The notes beneath the pieces are model-generated. The model ran no database searches. It was not told the origin of the DNA and saw only the letters and a program-made list of their open reading frames with translations. A stretch of DNA of 9,608 bases from contig JAZNUH010000159.1 in the NCBI GenBank assembly GCA_045592225.1, positions 1 to 9,608 of the forward strand, read 5' to 3'. The position numbers and the translations under genes were made by a program. This DNA comes from JAZNUH01 sp045592225. Lineage in GTDB: Bacteria; Bacillota; Clostridia; UMGS1883; UMGS1540. Shown here one piece after another: positions 1 through 5,788 of this stretch (position 1 is the stretch's first letter; each line of letters starts with the position of its first letter).

Positions 1-1
1 G

Positions 2-244
2 GCAGAGCTTAACCCCACCTTCACACAAGAGCAGGTGACGGCGGAGTTTGAAGGGCAGGTGCCCTCCATTCCCGACTATTACACCGAGCTTTTAGAGCTG
101 GGGGTGTTTGTGATAATTGCAGGTGCTACCGAGGATATTGACCTTGCAAACAACTACACAAAGCTTTACAACGCAAAAAAGAGCGAGGCGGCCTATGCTA
201 AATATATGATGCGCGGCAAGTATCCCGTAACAAAGGAGAGATGA
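2..244 (+). CDS. Hypothetical phage protein, 3' end only
   Basis: The frame is open from the left window edge, so this is the C-terminal 80 residues of a longer gene whose start lies outside. A GTG at 35 could be read as a start, but no good ribosome site precedes it and the frame continues upstream, so I treat the gene as truncated by the window. The visible part is acidic then basic. It has a hydrophobic stretch (GVFVIIAGA) around the middle and a Lys/Arg-rich tail ending PVTKER. I do not recognise the family. It ends one base before the next gene's start codon and sits just upstream of the portal gene, so it is probably part of the phage late operon, perhaps a packaging or connector-region protein. 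That role is inferred from position only. Confidence 0.6.
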   Translation, partial: AELNPTFTQEQVTAEFEGQVPSIPDYYTELLELGVFVIIAGATEDIDLANNYTKLYNAKKSEAAYAKYMMRGKYPVTKER

Positions 245-245
245 T

Positions 246-479
246 ATGCAGATATATTTACCCCGCAACGTGGCGGCGCGGATAAAACAGCACGAATATT
301 TAAAATCCCTTGACATTGAAAAGCTGGGGGACAATCCCATGTGTCCGCGGTGCGAGAGGGTTGCCCTGCGTGATGCAGGGTGGTCCACCGACAGGATAGG
401 CCAGTGCCCCCAGTGCGGATACAGAGGGGTTATGAGGGTAACACTCCGCGAATATGCGGAACAAAAACTTTACGAATAG
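246..479 (+). CDS. Small CxxC zinc-ribbon phage protein
   Basis: This 77-residue protein has two Cys pairs, C33-P-R-C36 and C54-P-Q-C57-G. The spacing is that of a rubredoxin-like zinc ribbon and should bind one metal ion. The N-terminal 30 residues are basic and probably helical, and the C-terminus (TLREYAEQKLYE) looks like a second helix. The ATG at 246 is preceded by GGAGAG at about 235-240, and only one base separates it from the previous stop, so the two are co-translated. The next gene, the portal, begins 9 bases after its stop. Small zinc ribbons are common in phage late operons, but I cannot assign this one a function. A structural accessory or nucleic-acid-binding role is possible. 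The gene call is secure; the function is not. Confidence 0.8.
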   Translation: MQIYLPRNVAARIKQHEYLKSLDIEKLGDNPMCPRCERVALRDAGWSTDRIGQCPQCGYRGVMRVTLREYAEQKLYE

Positions 480-488
480 GAGAGAAAT

Positions 489-2165
489 ATGGACAAGACA
501 AGACTTGCAGATAAATATCTTGAATACTACGGGCGTGCGTGCGAGGACAAAAACTCAAAAAAACTGCCGCAGCTTTTTAAGAGGTTTGACAAGTACTGGG
601 AGGGGGATGTAAACCACCCCGAAAGTGAGTCAGACCCCGGCTCATGCGTTAACATTATCCACCCCAATGTGGAGGGGCAGGTTTCAATGCTGACAGAGCA
701 GAATATTGCGGTAAATCCCCAGGCGGTTACCCCTTCCGATATTCCCTTTGCAGAAACGGTACGCCTTGTGCTTGAGTTTATAAAGGACAAAAACCGCCTT
801 ATACGAAAGCTGGATGTACACGAGAGGCGCAGGGAAAAGTACGGCACAGGCATTTTAAGGGTTATATACGACCCCGATGCCCTGGGCGGTGTGGGTATGC
901 CTGTCATTGATGTGTGCAATCCCTCAAACATTTTTGTTGACCCCTGTGTAACCGACATTTACAAAATTGACGAGGCCGAGTTCATTATTGAAACGGTGGT
1001 CAAGTCGGTTGGCTGGGCAAGGCGGCAGTTTGGCAGTATTGCCGAAATGATTGAACCCAACCATTTTCCCCACGGAGAGGACAGCGGTGCACCGGGCAAA
1101 AGTGAAAAGTACCTGCACATGCTGGTGTGGACAAGGCATCACGGCAGACTTCGTCTGGTGCAGATGAGCGGCTGCGGTGTAATTTTATCCGATTCGGAGG
1201 ATGGTGGCGAGGGCTTTTATCCTTCGGCTAAATACCCCTACTTTTTCACTCCCCTGTACTTCCGGGAGGGCAGTATATGGGGCAAGGGGGATGTGGAGCT
1301 TTTAATTCCCGTTCAGGACGTTATAAACGATTTAGACGACCAGATAAGAAGGTGTGCACGTCTTACAGGCAATCCGCAGAGGCTTATTGAAACAGGCTCG
1401 GGCATTGACCTTGATGCACTTACAAACGAGGCAGGGCTTAACATTCCCACAAACAGCGTAAACTCGGTGAGAACACTTACACCGCCCGAGCTGCCCTCCT
1501 ACGTTATAAACCGCAGACTTATGGCATTTCAGGCGGAGGGGCAGAGGGTTACACGCTTTTCCGACCAGATGACAGGCACAAAGCAGGCGGGGGTTGACAC
1601 GGCAACCGAGGCGCATGCCCTTCAGCAGGCGGGCACAACGGGAATAAATCACAAGAAAATACTGCTTCAGGAAACCTTATCCGAGCTGTTTACCTACTGT
1701 CTTGAGCTTGTGCGCGAGTACTGGACAGAGCAGGTGGCAATAAAGGTTACAGACAAGCCCGACGAATTTATATTCTTCAGCGGAAGTCAGCTGCGCGACA
1801 TTCCCGTGCTTGTACCTGCCGATGCCGATTACAGGCTTAAGTTTTCGGCATTAAATCCCGGCAGGGAGATGCCCATGCTTATGCAAAGGGGCAGGGCGGT
1901 AAAGGATGCCGAGTTTGATATCAAGGTTACTGTGGGCGCAGGAATGCCCACAAACAAGGCATTTGTATACCAGATGATGCTTGAATGCACAAAGAGCGGA
2001 CTTATAGCACCCGAAGAAATGAGGGAGTGGCTTTGCGAAAATATGGGGTTACCCGTATCCGCTCAAAAGCCGCAGATGACAGATGCAGGCGCATTAGCCG
2101 CTATGGGCGCAGACATTGAAGGAACAGGGGTAAAGGGCGCACCCCTTACAGGAGGAGTAATATGA
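489..2165 (+). CDS. Phage portal protein
   Basis: This 558-residue protein is predicted to form the dodecameric ring at one capsid vertex, through which the terminase pumps DNA and to which the tail attaches. Supporting features are an N-terminal helical region with a conserved-looking Trp/Asn stretch (residues about 35-60), a hydrophobic-helical segment near 85-115, and a block around 255-300 containing IWGKGDVELLIPVQDVINDL followed by a Gln-rich helix-forming stretch. After that comes the Thr/Gln-rich segment (GTKQAGVDTATEAHALQQAG) that precedes the long helix of many portals. Length and content fit podovirus or P22-like portals better than short HK97-like ones. The ATG at 489 has AGGAGAG at 478-484. 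The neighbours downstream (scaffold, capsid) support the call. The last codons contain the ribosome site of the next gene and overlap its start by four bases (ATGA). Confidence 0.85.
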   Translation: MDKTRLADKYLEYYGRACEDKNSKKLPQLFKRFDKYWEGDVNHPESESDPGSCVNIIHPNVEGQVSMLTEQNIAVNPQAVTPSDIPFAETVRLVLEFIKDKNRLIRKLDVHERRREKYGTGILRVIYDPDALGGVGMPVIDVCNPSNIFVDPCVTDIYKIDEAEFIIETVVKSVGWARRQFGSIAEMIEPNHFPHGEDSGAPGKSEKYLHMLVWTRHHGRLRLVQMSGCGVILSDSEDGGEGFYPSAKYPYFFTPLYFREGSIWGKGDVELLIPVQDVINDLDDQIRRCARLTGNPQRLIETGSGIDLDALTNEAGLNIPTNSVNSVRTLTPPELPSYVINRRLMAFQAEGQRVTRFSDQMTGTKQAGVDTATEAHALQQAGTTGINHKKILLQETLSELFTYCLELVREYWTEQVAIKVTDKPDEFIFFSGSQLRDIPVLVPADADYRLKFSALNPGREMPMLMQRGRAVKDAEFDIKVTVGAGMPTNKAFVYQMMLECTKSGLIAPEEMREWLCENMGLPVSAQKPQMTDAGALAAMGADIEGTGVKGAPLTGGVI

Positions 2166-2383
2166 TAATTAAAAAATGCAGCTGCGGACACCAGTTTAAA
2201 ACCGCCGATATACGTCCGCCGCTTATAAAGCTGCCCGGCAGTTTTCTGGGCGGCAGGGCGAAAAATTATTCGGACATTGTGTGCGAGTGCGGTAACATAT
2301 GCCGCATTTACATAAGACCCTCGGGGCAGACCTGGGAGGTAGTCGGCGGCGAGATTATTAAAAAAGCAAGAAAGAAGGGATAA
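2162..2383 (+). CDS. Small CxC zinc-ribbon phage protein
   Basis: This 73-residue protein begins with the knuckle C6-S-C8-G-H10 and has a second pair, C41-E-C43-G, plus C47. The pattern suggests a small zinc-binding fold with CxC rather than CxxC knuckles. The tail (GGEIIKKARKKG) is strongly basic, which would suit contact with nucleic acid or an acidic protein partner such as the scaffold next door. The start overlaps the portal stop as ATGA, and the ribosome site GGAGGAG (2151-2157) lies inside the portal coding sequence. Translation is therefore probably coupled to the portal. I do not recognise the family. It is distinct in sequence from the CxxC protein at 246-479, so the portal gene is flanked by two unrelated small cysteine-rich proteins. 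Confidence 0.8.
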   Translation: MIIKKCSCGHQFKTADIRPPLIKLPGSFLGGRAKNYSDIVCECGNICRIYIRPSGQTWEVVGGEIIKKARKKG

Positions 2384-2386
2384 ATT

Positions 2387-3046
2387 ATGGAAGAAATGGA
2401 ATACACCGCGGAAACCGAAGAAGTACTGACAGATGAAGCGGGTGAGAGCGCGGAAGAAACATCCATACCCGAGGAGCACGGGGAGGACATTGAGGAAATT
2501 AAGCGACAGTACGCGCAAAGCCGCGAGCTTATTGACAAAATCTTAAAGGGCTCGGGCGCGGCAAGTGTGGACGAGCTTTACGAGAAAATGGAAGAGGCGC
2601 AGTACCGTGCCGCTTTGAAAACCGGAATGACCCCCGAGGCGGCAAGGCTTTTTACAGGTCAGCAGGAGGAAATGCGCGCCCTGCGTGATATGCGTCTTTC
2701 GGCAGGCTATGCCGAGGAAATAGCAGGGCTTCGTCAGCTGCCCTTTTATTCGGATATTGATGCGGTAAAGGAGCAGGTGATAGGCTTTGCAAAGTCAAAG
2801 CGTATGTCGGCAAAGGAGGCATACAACGCCCTTTTTGCCGATGTGCGTGCCCAGAGCATCCGTGAGGAGGCAATGCGTGAGGGCGAGGAGGCGGCAAGGC
2901 AAAAGCAGTCCAAAAAAATAGCCGCGCTGGGCAGCAGCGGTAATGCCGCGGTATCAGGCGGGGCAACACTTTCCCCCGCCGAGGCGTGGGCGGCAAAAAT
3001 TGCCGGTATTGAGCCGGCGGAATACTTAAAATTTAAAAAGAATTAA
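2387..3046 (+). CDS. Phage head scaffolding-like protein
   Basis: This 219-residue protein sits between portal and capsid, where many phages encode the internal scaffold that shapes the procapsid and is later expelled or cleaved. The first 45 residues are strongly acidic (many Glu, few bulky residues). The middle (about 45-180) is rich in Ala, Glu, Arg and Lys with helical and coiled-coil character. The C-terminus (AWAAKIAGIEPAEYLKFKKN) is a short basic helix like the coat-binding ends of known scaffolds. There is no recognisable protease motif. The start at 2387 follows AAGGGA with 6-base spacing and lies 3 bases after the preceding stop. A second in-frame ATG at 2396 is possible but has no better site. 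The call rests on composition and gene order, because scaffolds are poorly conserved in sequence. Confidence 0.7.
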   Translation: MEEMEYTAETEEVLTDEAGESAEETSIPEEHGEDIEEIKRQYAQSRELIDKILKGSGAASVDELYEKMEEAQYRAALKTGMTPEAARLFTGQQEEMRALRDMRLSAGYAEEIAGLRQLPFYSDIDAVKEQVIGFAKSKRMSAKEAYNALFADVRAQSIREEAMREGEEAARQKQSKKIAALGSSGNAAVSGGATLSPAEAWAAKIAGIEPAEYLKFKKN

Positions 3047-3058
3047 GGAGGAATACAC

Positions 3059-3973
3059 ATGGCAGTTAAACTTACCAGAGAAAATTTCGGGGAGCTTTTA
3101 ACCCCGGTACACAGAAAGGTGTTTTATGACGCCTATGAAAGCAAGAAAACACAGTTTGACAAAACATTTAAAACAGACGATATGCAGGGCAAGGAGGCTA
3201 CCTTCCCCCATCTTGGCTCTTTCGGTATGTGGGAGAGCAACACAGAGGGCAACGACTTTAATATGTCGGACATCACAGAAGGCGAAAAGGCAACCTTTAC
3301 AGCACGTCGCTTTGACAAGTCCTACGAGGTAACCTGGGAGCTTATTCAGGATGACCGTTACAACGTGTTCAAGGGCTCGGGCAAGGGCGGCAGCGCACAG
3401 AAGCTGGGCAGAGGTCTGCAGGCTACAAAGGAAAGCGAAGCGGCAAAGGTTATCACAGGCGGCTTTTCAAATGTGGGCTATGACGGCACCGCGCTCTTTG
3501 CGGCAAATCACCCCCTTGCAGGCAGTGACAAGGTGGGCGACAACCTGATTTCAGGCGCGCTTAACGACGAAAATCTCAAGGCGGCGCTTACAAAAATGCG
3601 TTTGCAGGTGGACGAGGCAGGTGTGCTTATTGCCGCCAATGCCGACAAGCTTGTGGTTCATCCCGACTGGGAATTTACCGCACGTGCGCTTATTGGTTCC
3701 ACACTTCAGGCAGGCACAAATTACAACGATAAAAACACTCTGCCCGGTCTTGATATTGTGGTGTGGGATTATCTCTACGACCCCGAGGGCACAGTAAAGC
3801 CCTGGTATGTTCAGGACAGCTCTATGGATAATCTTATGTTCCTGTGGAGAGAAAAGCCTGTGTTTGACAGTGAGAGAATTCCCAATAAGATGGATTACCG
3901 TTTCTACGGTTATTGTCGATTTGATACAGGATATGTAGACTGGAGAGGACTTGTAGGGTCTACGGGAATATAA
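3059..3973 (+). CDS. Major capsid protein, Mu gpT-like
   Basis: This 304-residue protein has the length and landmarks of the Mu-like major head subunit gpT family, which has the HK97 fold. The N-terminus (LTRENFGELLTPVHRKVFYD) resembles the N-terminal arm of that family. An aromatic-rich 'FPHLGSFGMWE' region lies near residue 50. The segment around 140-155 (YDGTALFAANHPL) matches the family's characteristic 'G..LFa.nHp' pattern. The C-terminal half holds the expected VVHPDWEF and long beta stretches, ending in an aromatic-rich tail. It has the strongest ribosome site of the operon (AAGGAGG, 3045-3051), fitting a protein needed in hundreds of copies. A terminator lies about 90 bases after the stop. 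The protein forms the icosahedral shell around the packaged DNA. The family assignment comes from pattern recognition, not alignment. Confidence 0.85.
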   Translation: MAVKLTRENFGELLTPVHRKVFYDAYESKKTQFDKTFKTDDMQGKEATFPHLGSFGMWESNTEGNDFNMSDITEGEKATFTARRFDKSYEVTWELIQDDRYNVFKGSGKGGSAQKLGRGLQATKESEAAKVITGGFSNVGYDGTALFAANHPLAGSDKVGDNLISGALNDENLKAALTKMRLQVDEAGVLIAANADKLVVHPDWEFTARALIGSTLQAGTNYNDKNTLPGLDIVVWDYLYDPEGTVKPWYVQDSSMDNLMFLWREKPVFDSERIPNKMDYRFYGYCRFDTGYVDWRGLVGSTGI

Positions 3974-4061
3974 AGGGCGGCTTGAAAAAAGGCGCAGAGC
4001 ATTTGCCGGTGGTTAAAGGTTTGGTGCGGAAGATAAAAATAGAGTAAACCTGAAATAAGGG

Positions 4062-4090
4062 TAAGGAAATCCAAACGGATTTCCTTATTT
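4062..4090 (+). terminator. Rho-independent terminator after the capsid gene
   Basis: A perfect 11-bp stem (TAAGGAAATCC, 4062-4072, with its complement 4077-4087) closes a 4-base loop (AAAC). It is followed by a short T run (4088-4090). The stem is AT-rich and the T tract short, so termination may be partial. The upstream AAATAAGG (4053-4060) can compete for the same right arm. The position suggests that the head operon ends here or is attenuated here. Confidence 0.7.
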
Positions 4091-4103
4091 GTACCGGCAA
4101 ATT

Positions 4104-4172
4104 ACAGCCGAACCCCACCCCCGACATACTTTTGTATAGTCGGGGGCTCCGCCTACGGTGTTGTTCGGCTGT
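4104..4172. repeat. Long imperfect palindrome (REP/MITE-like)
   Basis: The outer arms ACAGCCGAAC (4104-4113) and GTTCGGCTGT (4163-4172) are perfect complements. Inside them, CCCCCGACATAC (4118-4129) pairs with GTAT-A-GTCGGGGG (4134-4146) across a TTTT loop with one bulged A. The right side of the interior (CTCCGCCTACGGTGTT) is unpaired or asymmetric. The result is a two-tier hairpin of about 69 bases with no coding content. It resembles the short palindromic repeats dispersed through clostridial chromosomes. Whether other copies exist cannot be seen here. Confidence 0.65.
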
Positions 4173-4196
4173 TCTGCATCCTTTTTTCTGTGCCTT

Positions 4197-4293
4197 AACA
4201 AGAGGGGGTTGTTCACCCTTCGGGCTCTGTTCGTTCATTCTGCACTAATTTTCCCTATCTCCTATGAAAATGGAAAATTGAAAATTGCGGCAA
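4197..4293. repeat. Repeat-like intergenic segment with weak hairpin and A-rich motif
   Basis: AAC-A-AGAG (4197-4204) can pair with CTCTGTT (4225-4231) around a short G/C-rich interior that includes CCCTTCGGG. Downstream, TGGAAAATTGAAAATTG (4271-4287) recurs with one mismatch at 9288-9304, on the far side of the cargo unit. There is no ribosome site or credible gene. Open frames across this stretch have biased, low-complexity translations. Confidence 0.45.
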
Positions 4294-4329
4294 AAAACAG
4301 TGCCTTCCCGACATGCCCTCCTTGCAACG

Positions 4330-4408
4330 CCCCCCTTGCCTAAAGGGGGGAAGAAATCCAAAAGGATTTCAGGGGGGATTCCCGGGAGGGGGGACCATCG
4401 CAGATGGT
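4330..4408. repeat. Chain of three short hairpins
   Basis: Three perfect stems follow one another. CCCCCCTT/AAGGGGGG (4330-4337 with 4343-4350) has loop GCCTA. GAAATCC/GGATTTC (4353-4359 with 4364-4370) has loop AAAA. ACCATC/GATGGT (4394-4399 with 4403-4408) has loop GCA. The second stem repeats the core of the terminator stem at 4062-4087 (GGAAATCC/GGATTTCC). The stretch resembles interspersed repeats of clostridial genomes. None of the hairpins has a T tail, so they are not simple terminators. Confidence 0.6.
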
Positions 4409-4431
4409 GGGAGGATTTAAATGGAGGTGGA

Positions 4432-4560
4432 TTTTGCAAAGCAAAAGACGGAGGGAGAGAAAAGGGCAGAAAAGAGAAGGTCTCTCCCTCAGTCAGCTGC
4501 GCTGACAGCTCCCTCATCAGAGGGAGCCTTGTTAAATGAATCTCGCAGAGATTCATTTAA
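4432..4560. repeat. Chain of four short hairpins (GAGGGAG-type repeat)
   Basis: Four perfect stems lie in series. TTTTGC/GCAAAA (4432-4437 with 4441-4446) comes first. GTCAGC/GCTGAC (4492-4497 with 4501-4506) has loop TGC. GCTCCCTC/GAGGGAGC (4508-4515 with 4520-4527) has loop ATCA. A 13-bp stem, TTAAATGAATCTC/GAGATTCATTTAA (4532-4544 with 4548-4560), has loop GCA. GAGGGAGAGA at 4451-4460 can also pair with TCTCTCCCTC at 4481-4490, enclosing about 20 bases. The block beginning GCAAAAGACGG recurs before the terminase gene, and a decayed form of the last stem recurs near 9350. Confidence 0.6.
4441..4461 (+). repeat. Left copy of 21-bp direct repeat flanking the cargo unit
   Basis: This block begins GCAAAAGACGG and ends GGAGAGAA. 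It is identical over 21 bases to 9439-9459, about 5.0 kb away in the same orientation. It lies just outside the promoter of the CHAP/paralogue unit. The left copy continues into the hairpin repeat, while the right copy runs into the terminase start codon. Confidence 0.75.
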
Positions 4561-4625
4561 TGACAATGGGGTTATCAATTCTGCGCTTGCGGTACAGACA
4601 AATTTTATGCAAAAAAATTAAATGC

Positions 4626-4654
4626 TTGTAAAAATAATACAGGTATTATATAAT
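4626..4654 (+). promoter_or_regulatory. Candidate sigma-A promoter for the CHAP/paralogue unit
   Basis: TTGTAA (4626-4631) lies exactly 17 bases upstream of a perfect TATAAT (4649-4654), in an AT-rich stretch just after the repeat chain. It is the best promoter-like sequence in the window and precedes the unit that ends in its own terminator. A start 6-8 bases after the -10 would fall at about 4660-4662, inside the ribosome site AAGGAGG (4660-4666). Either the message has an almost absent leader or the true start is slightly upstream. Confidence 0.55.
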
Positions 4655-4671
4655 TATGAAAGGAGGCAAAT

Positions 4672-5727
4672 ATGCCTTACACATGGAAGGACACCGCCAG
4701 ACTTATTGGCGGTACCAAAGTTGCAAAACGAGTTACAAAACAAAAAAACACAACAGATGATATGGAGTCGGGTAACAGGAATACTCCGGTAACAACACCA
4801 CCTGCAAAGACAAGTGGCAATGATATTATAGATATGGATTATCTTTCACCCGGACTTCAAGGTATGGCTCCTCAAAATGAACAGGAAATTGAGATAGAGG
4901 ATGAGTTATTGCATAATGATGCAACAAAAAAGGTGCCACTTAAAATTGACCCGATTGGAAAAACTCTCGGTACAGTAAGAAACCTTGATGGTATGAGAAC
5001 AAAGGCAGTTAATATAGGTGACAGATACTATGAGTTTCATACAGGAGATATGTATAATTCAAGAAGAGAAACAGAGAAAAACAGACAAGGTAAAGATGAA
5101 ACTAAATTTTATGTAGATGGTGATGATGTAAATAGCCTTGGACTGCCATCCCTTTCGGGTGACAGCAAGATAGACCTTATGCTTTATACCGCTCTTGCTG
5201 AAAGAGGCGAGGGAGAGGCCGGGGGAAGCGACAATGATACAAAGTACGCAGAATGGTATTATAACAAAAGGGTTAAAGATTATCAAAATGGAGAAGATAT
5301 AACATACCCTTGGTGTGCAACCTTTGTTTCATGGGCGGCAGATCAGGCAGGAATAGGATCGAGTATCTATGATACAATTGATGGTGTAGTTCCTAAATAT
5401 GAGGGCTGCAGAACAGGGCAAAACCTGTATAAATCTAAAGGAAGACTCCATAAAGTGGATGATAAAAATGATAATTATAAGCCAAAAGCGGGAGATACGT
5501 TTTTTATGAGCACTCCCGGCTGGGAAGAAGGGACAGGACATACGGGACTTGTTCTTGCTTACGATGAAAAAAACGATATAGTTTATACAATAGAGGGCAA
5601 TGCGGATGACAAAGTTAAAGTGGGAAAAAAGCACAGAACAAGCCTACATAGCTTTGGCAGTAATGGTGGCACAAAATACGGAATAATCCCCAAAAGCTAT
5701 GATGAAACATACGGAGGGGTGCTGTAA
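4672..5727 (+). CDS. CHAP-domain cell-wall hydrolase (cysteine amidase/endopeptidase)
   Basis: This 351-residue protein has a C-terminal CHAP domain (about 176-345). The nucleophile is C215 in PWCATFVSW, the base is H290 in GHTGLV, and the third polar residue is E308 or N310 in YTIEGNADD. The preceding GSDNDTKYAEWY (185-196) is typical of the domain's entry. Known CHAP enzymes cut amide or peptide bonds in peptidoglycan. Residues 1-165 are unusual. They are a basic N-terminus, a Thr/Pro/Asn-rich low-complexity stretch (about 25-60), an acidic patch (EIEIEDELL) and a unique region. There is no signal peptide or membrane helix, so export would need lysis, a holin or another route. The ATG at 4672 has an excellent AAGGAGG with 5-base spacing. 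Codon use is AT-richer than in the head genes. It could be an endolysin, a virion-associated hydrolase or a secreted toxin-like enzyme. Confidence 0.85.
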   Translation: MPYTWKDTARLIGGTKVAKRVTKQKNTTDDMESGNRNTPVTTPPAKTSGNDIIDMDYLSPGLQGMAPQNEQEIEIEDELLHNDATKKVPLKIDPIGKTLGTVRNLDGMRTKAVNIGDRYYEFHTGDMYNSRRETEKNRQGKDETKFYVDGDDVNSLGLPSLSGDSKIDLMLYTALAERGEGEAGGSDNDTKYAEWYYNKRVKDYQNGEDITYPWCATFVSWAADQAGIGSSIYDTIDGVVPKYEGCRTGQNLYKSKGRLHKVDDKNDNYKPKAGDTFFMSTPGWEEGTGHTGLVLAYDEKNDIVYTIEGNADDKVKVGKKHRTSLHSFGSNGGTKYGIIPKSYDETYGGVL

Positions 5728-5738
5728 ACAGCCTTTAC

Positions 5739-5776
5739 CCGGCTCACGGTAAGGGTTACAAAAAACTGTGAGCCGG
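5739..5776 (+). promoter_or_regulatory. Leader hairpin before the paralogue array
   Basis: CCGGCTCACGGT (5739-5750) pairs with ACTGTGAGCCGG (5765-5776), giving a 12-bp stem with one G-U wobble and a 14-base loop. No T run follows. The ribosome site of the first paralogue (AAAGGTGAT) starts directly at the 3' foot of the stem. It could act as an mRNA stabiliser, a processing site separating the CHAP message from the array, or a translational control element. It is unlikely to be a terminator. Confidence 0.6.
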
Positions 5777-5788
5777 AAAGGTGATAAT

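Noticed and set aside
2652..2996. Reverse-strand 114-codon frame opposite the scaffold gene
   Set aside because: Its composition is Pro/His/Arg-rich as expected from the antisense of Ala/Glu codons. It has no ribosome site, and the forward gene fits the operon.
4104..4172. Possible tRNA or attachment site in the long palindrome
   Set aside because: It has no cloverleaf arms or anticodon loop and no CCA-like end. The structure is a simple two-tier hairpin.
4330..4560. Possible CRISPR array because of repeated short palindromes
   Set aside because: The stems differ in sequence, the spacing is irregular, and there are no constant repeats with unique spacers.
4158..4621. Several overlapping open frames of 60-100 codons on both strands of the intergenic stretch
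   Set aside because: They run through palindromic repeats, have no convincing ribosome sites, and give low-complexity translations. The repeat structure explains the open frames.
5768..5788. GTG start that would extend paralogue 1 by seven residues (MSRKGDN)
   Set aside because: The extension is encoded by the leader hairpin and the ribosome site. The ATG at 5789 matches the start context of the other four copies.
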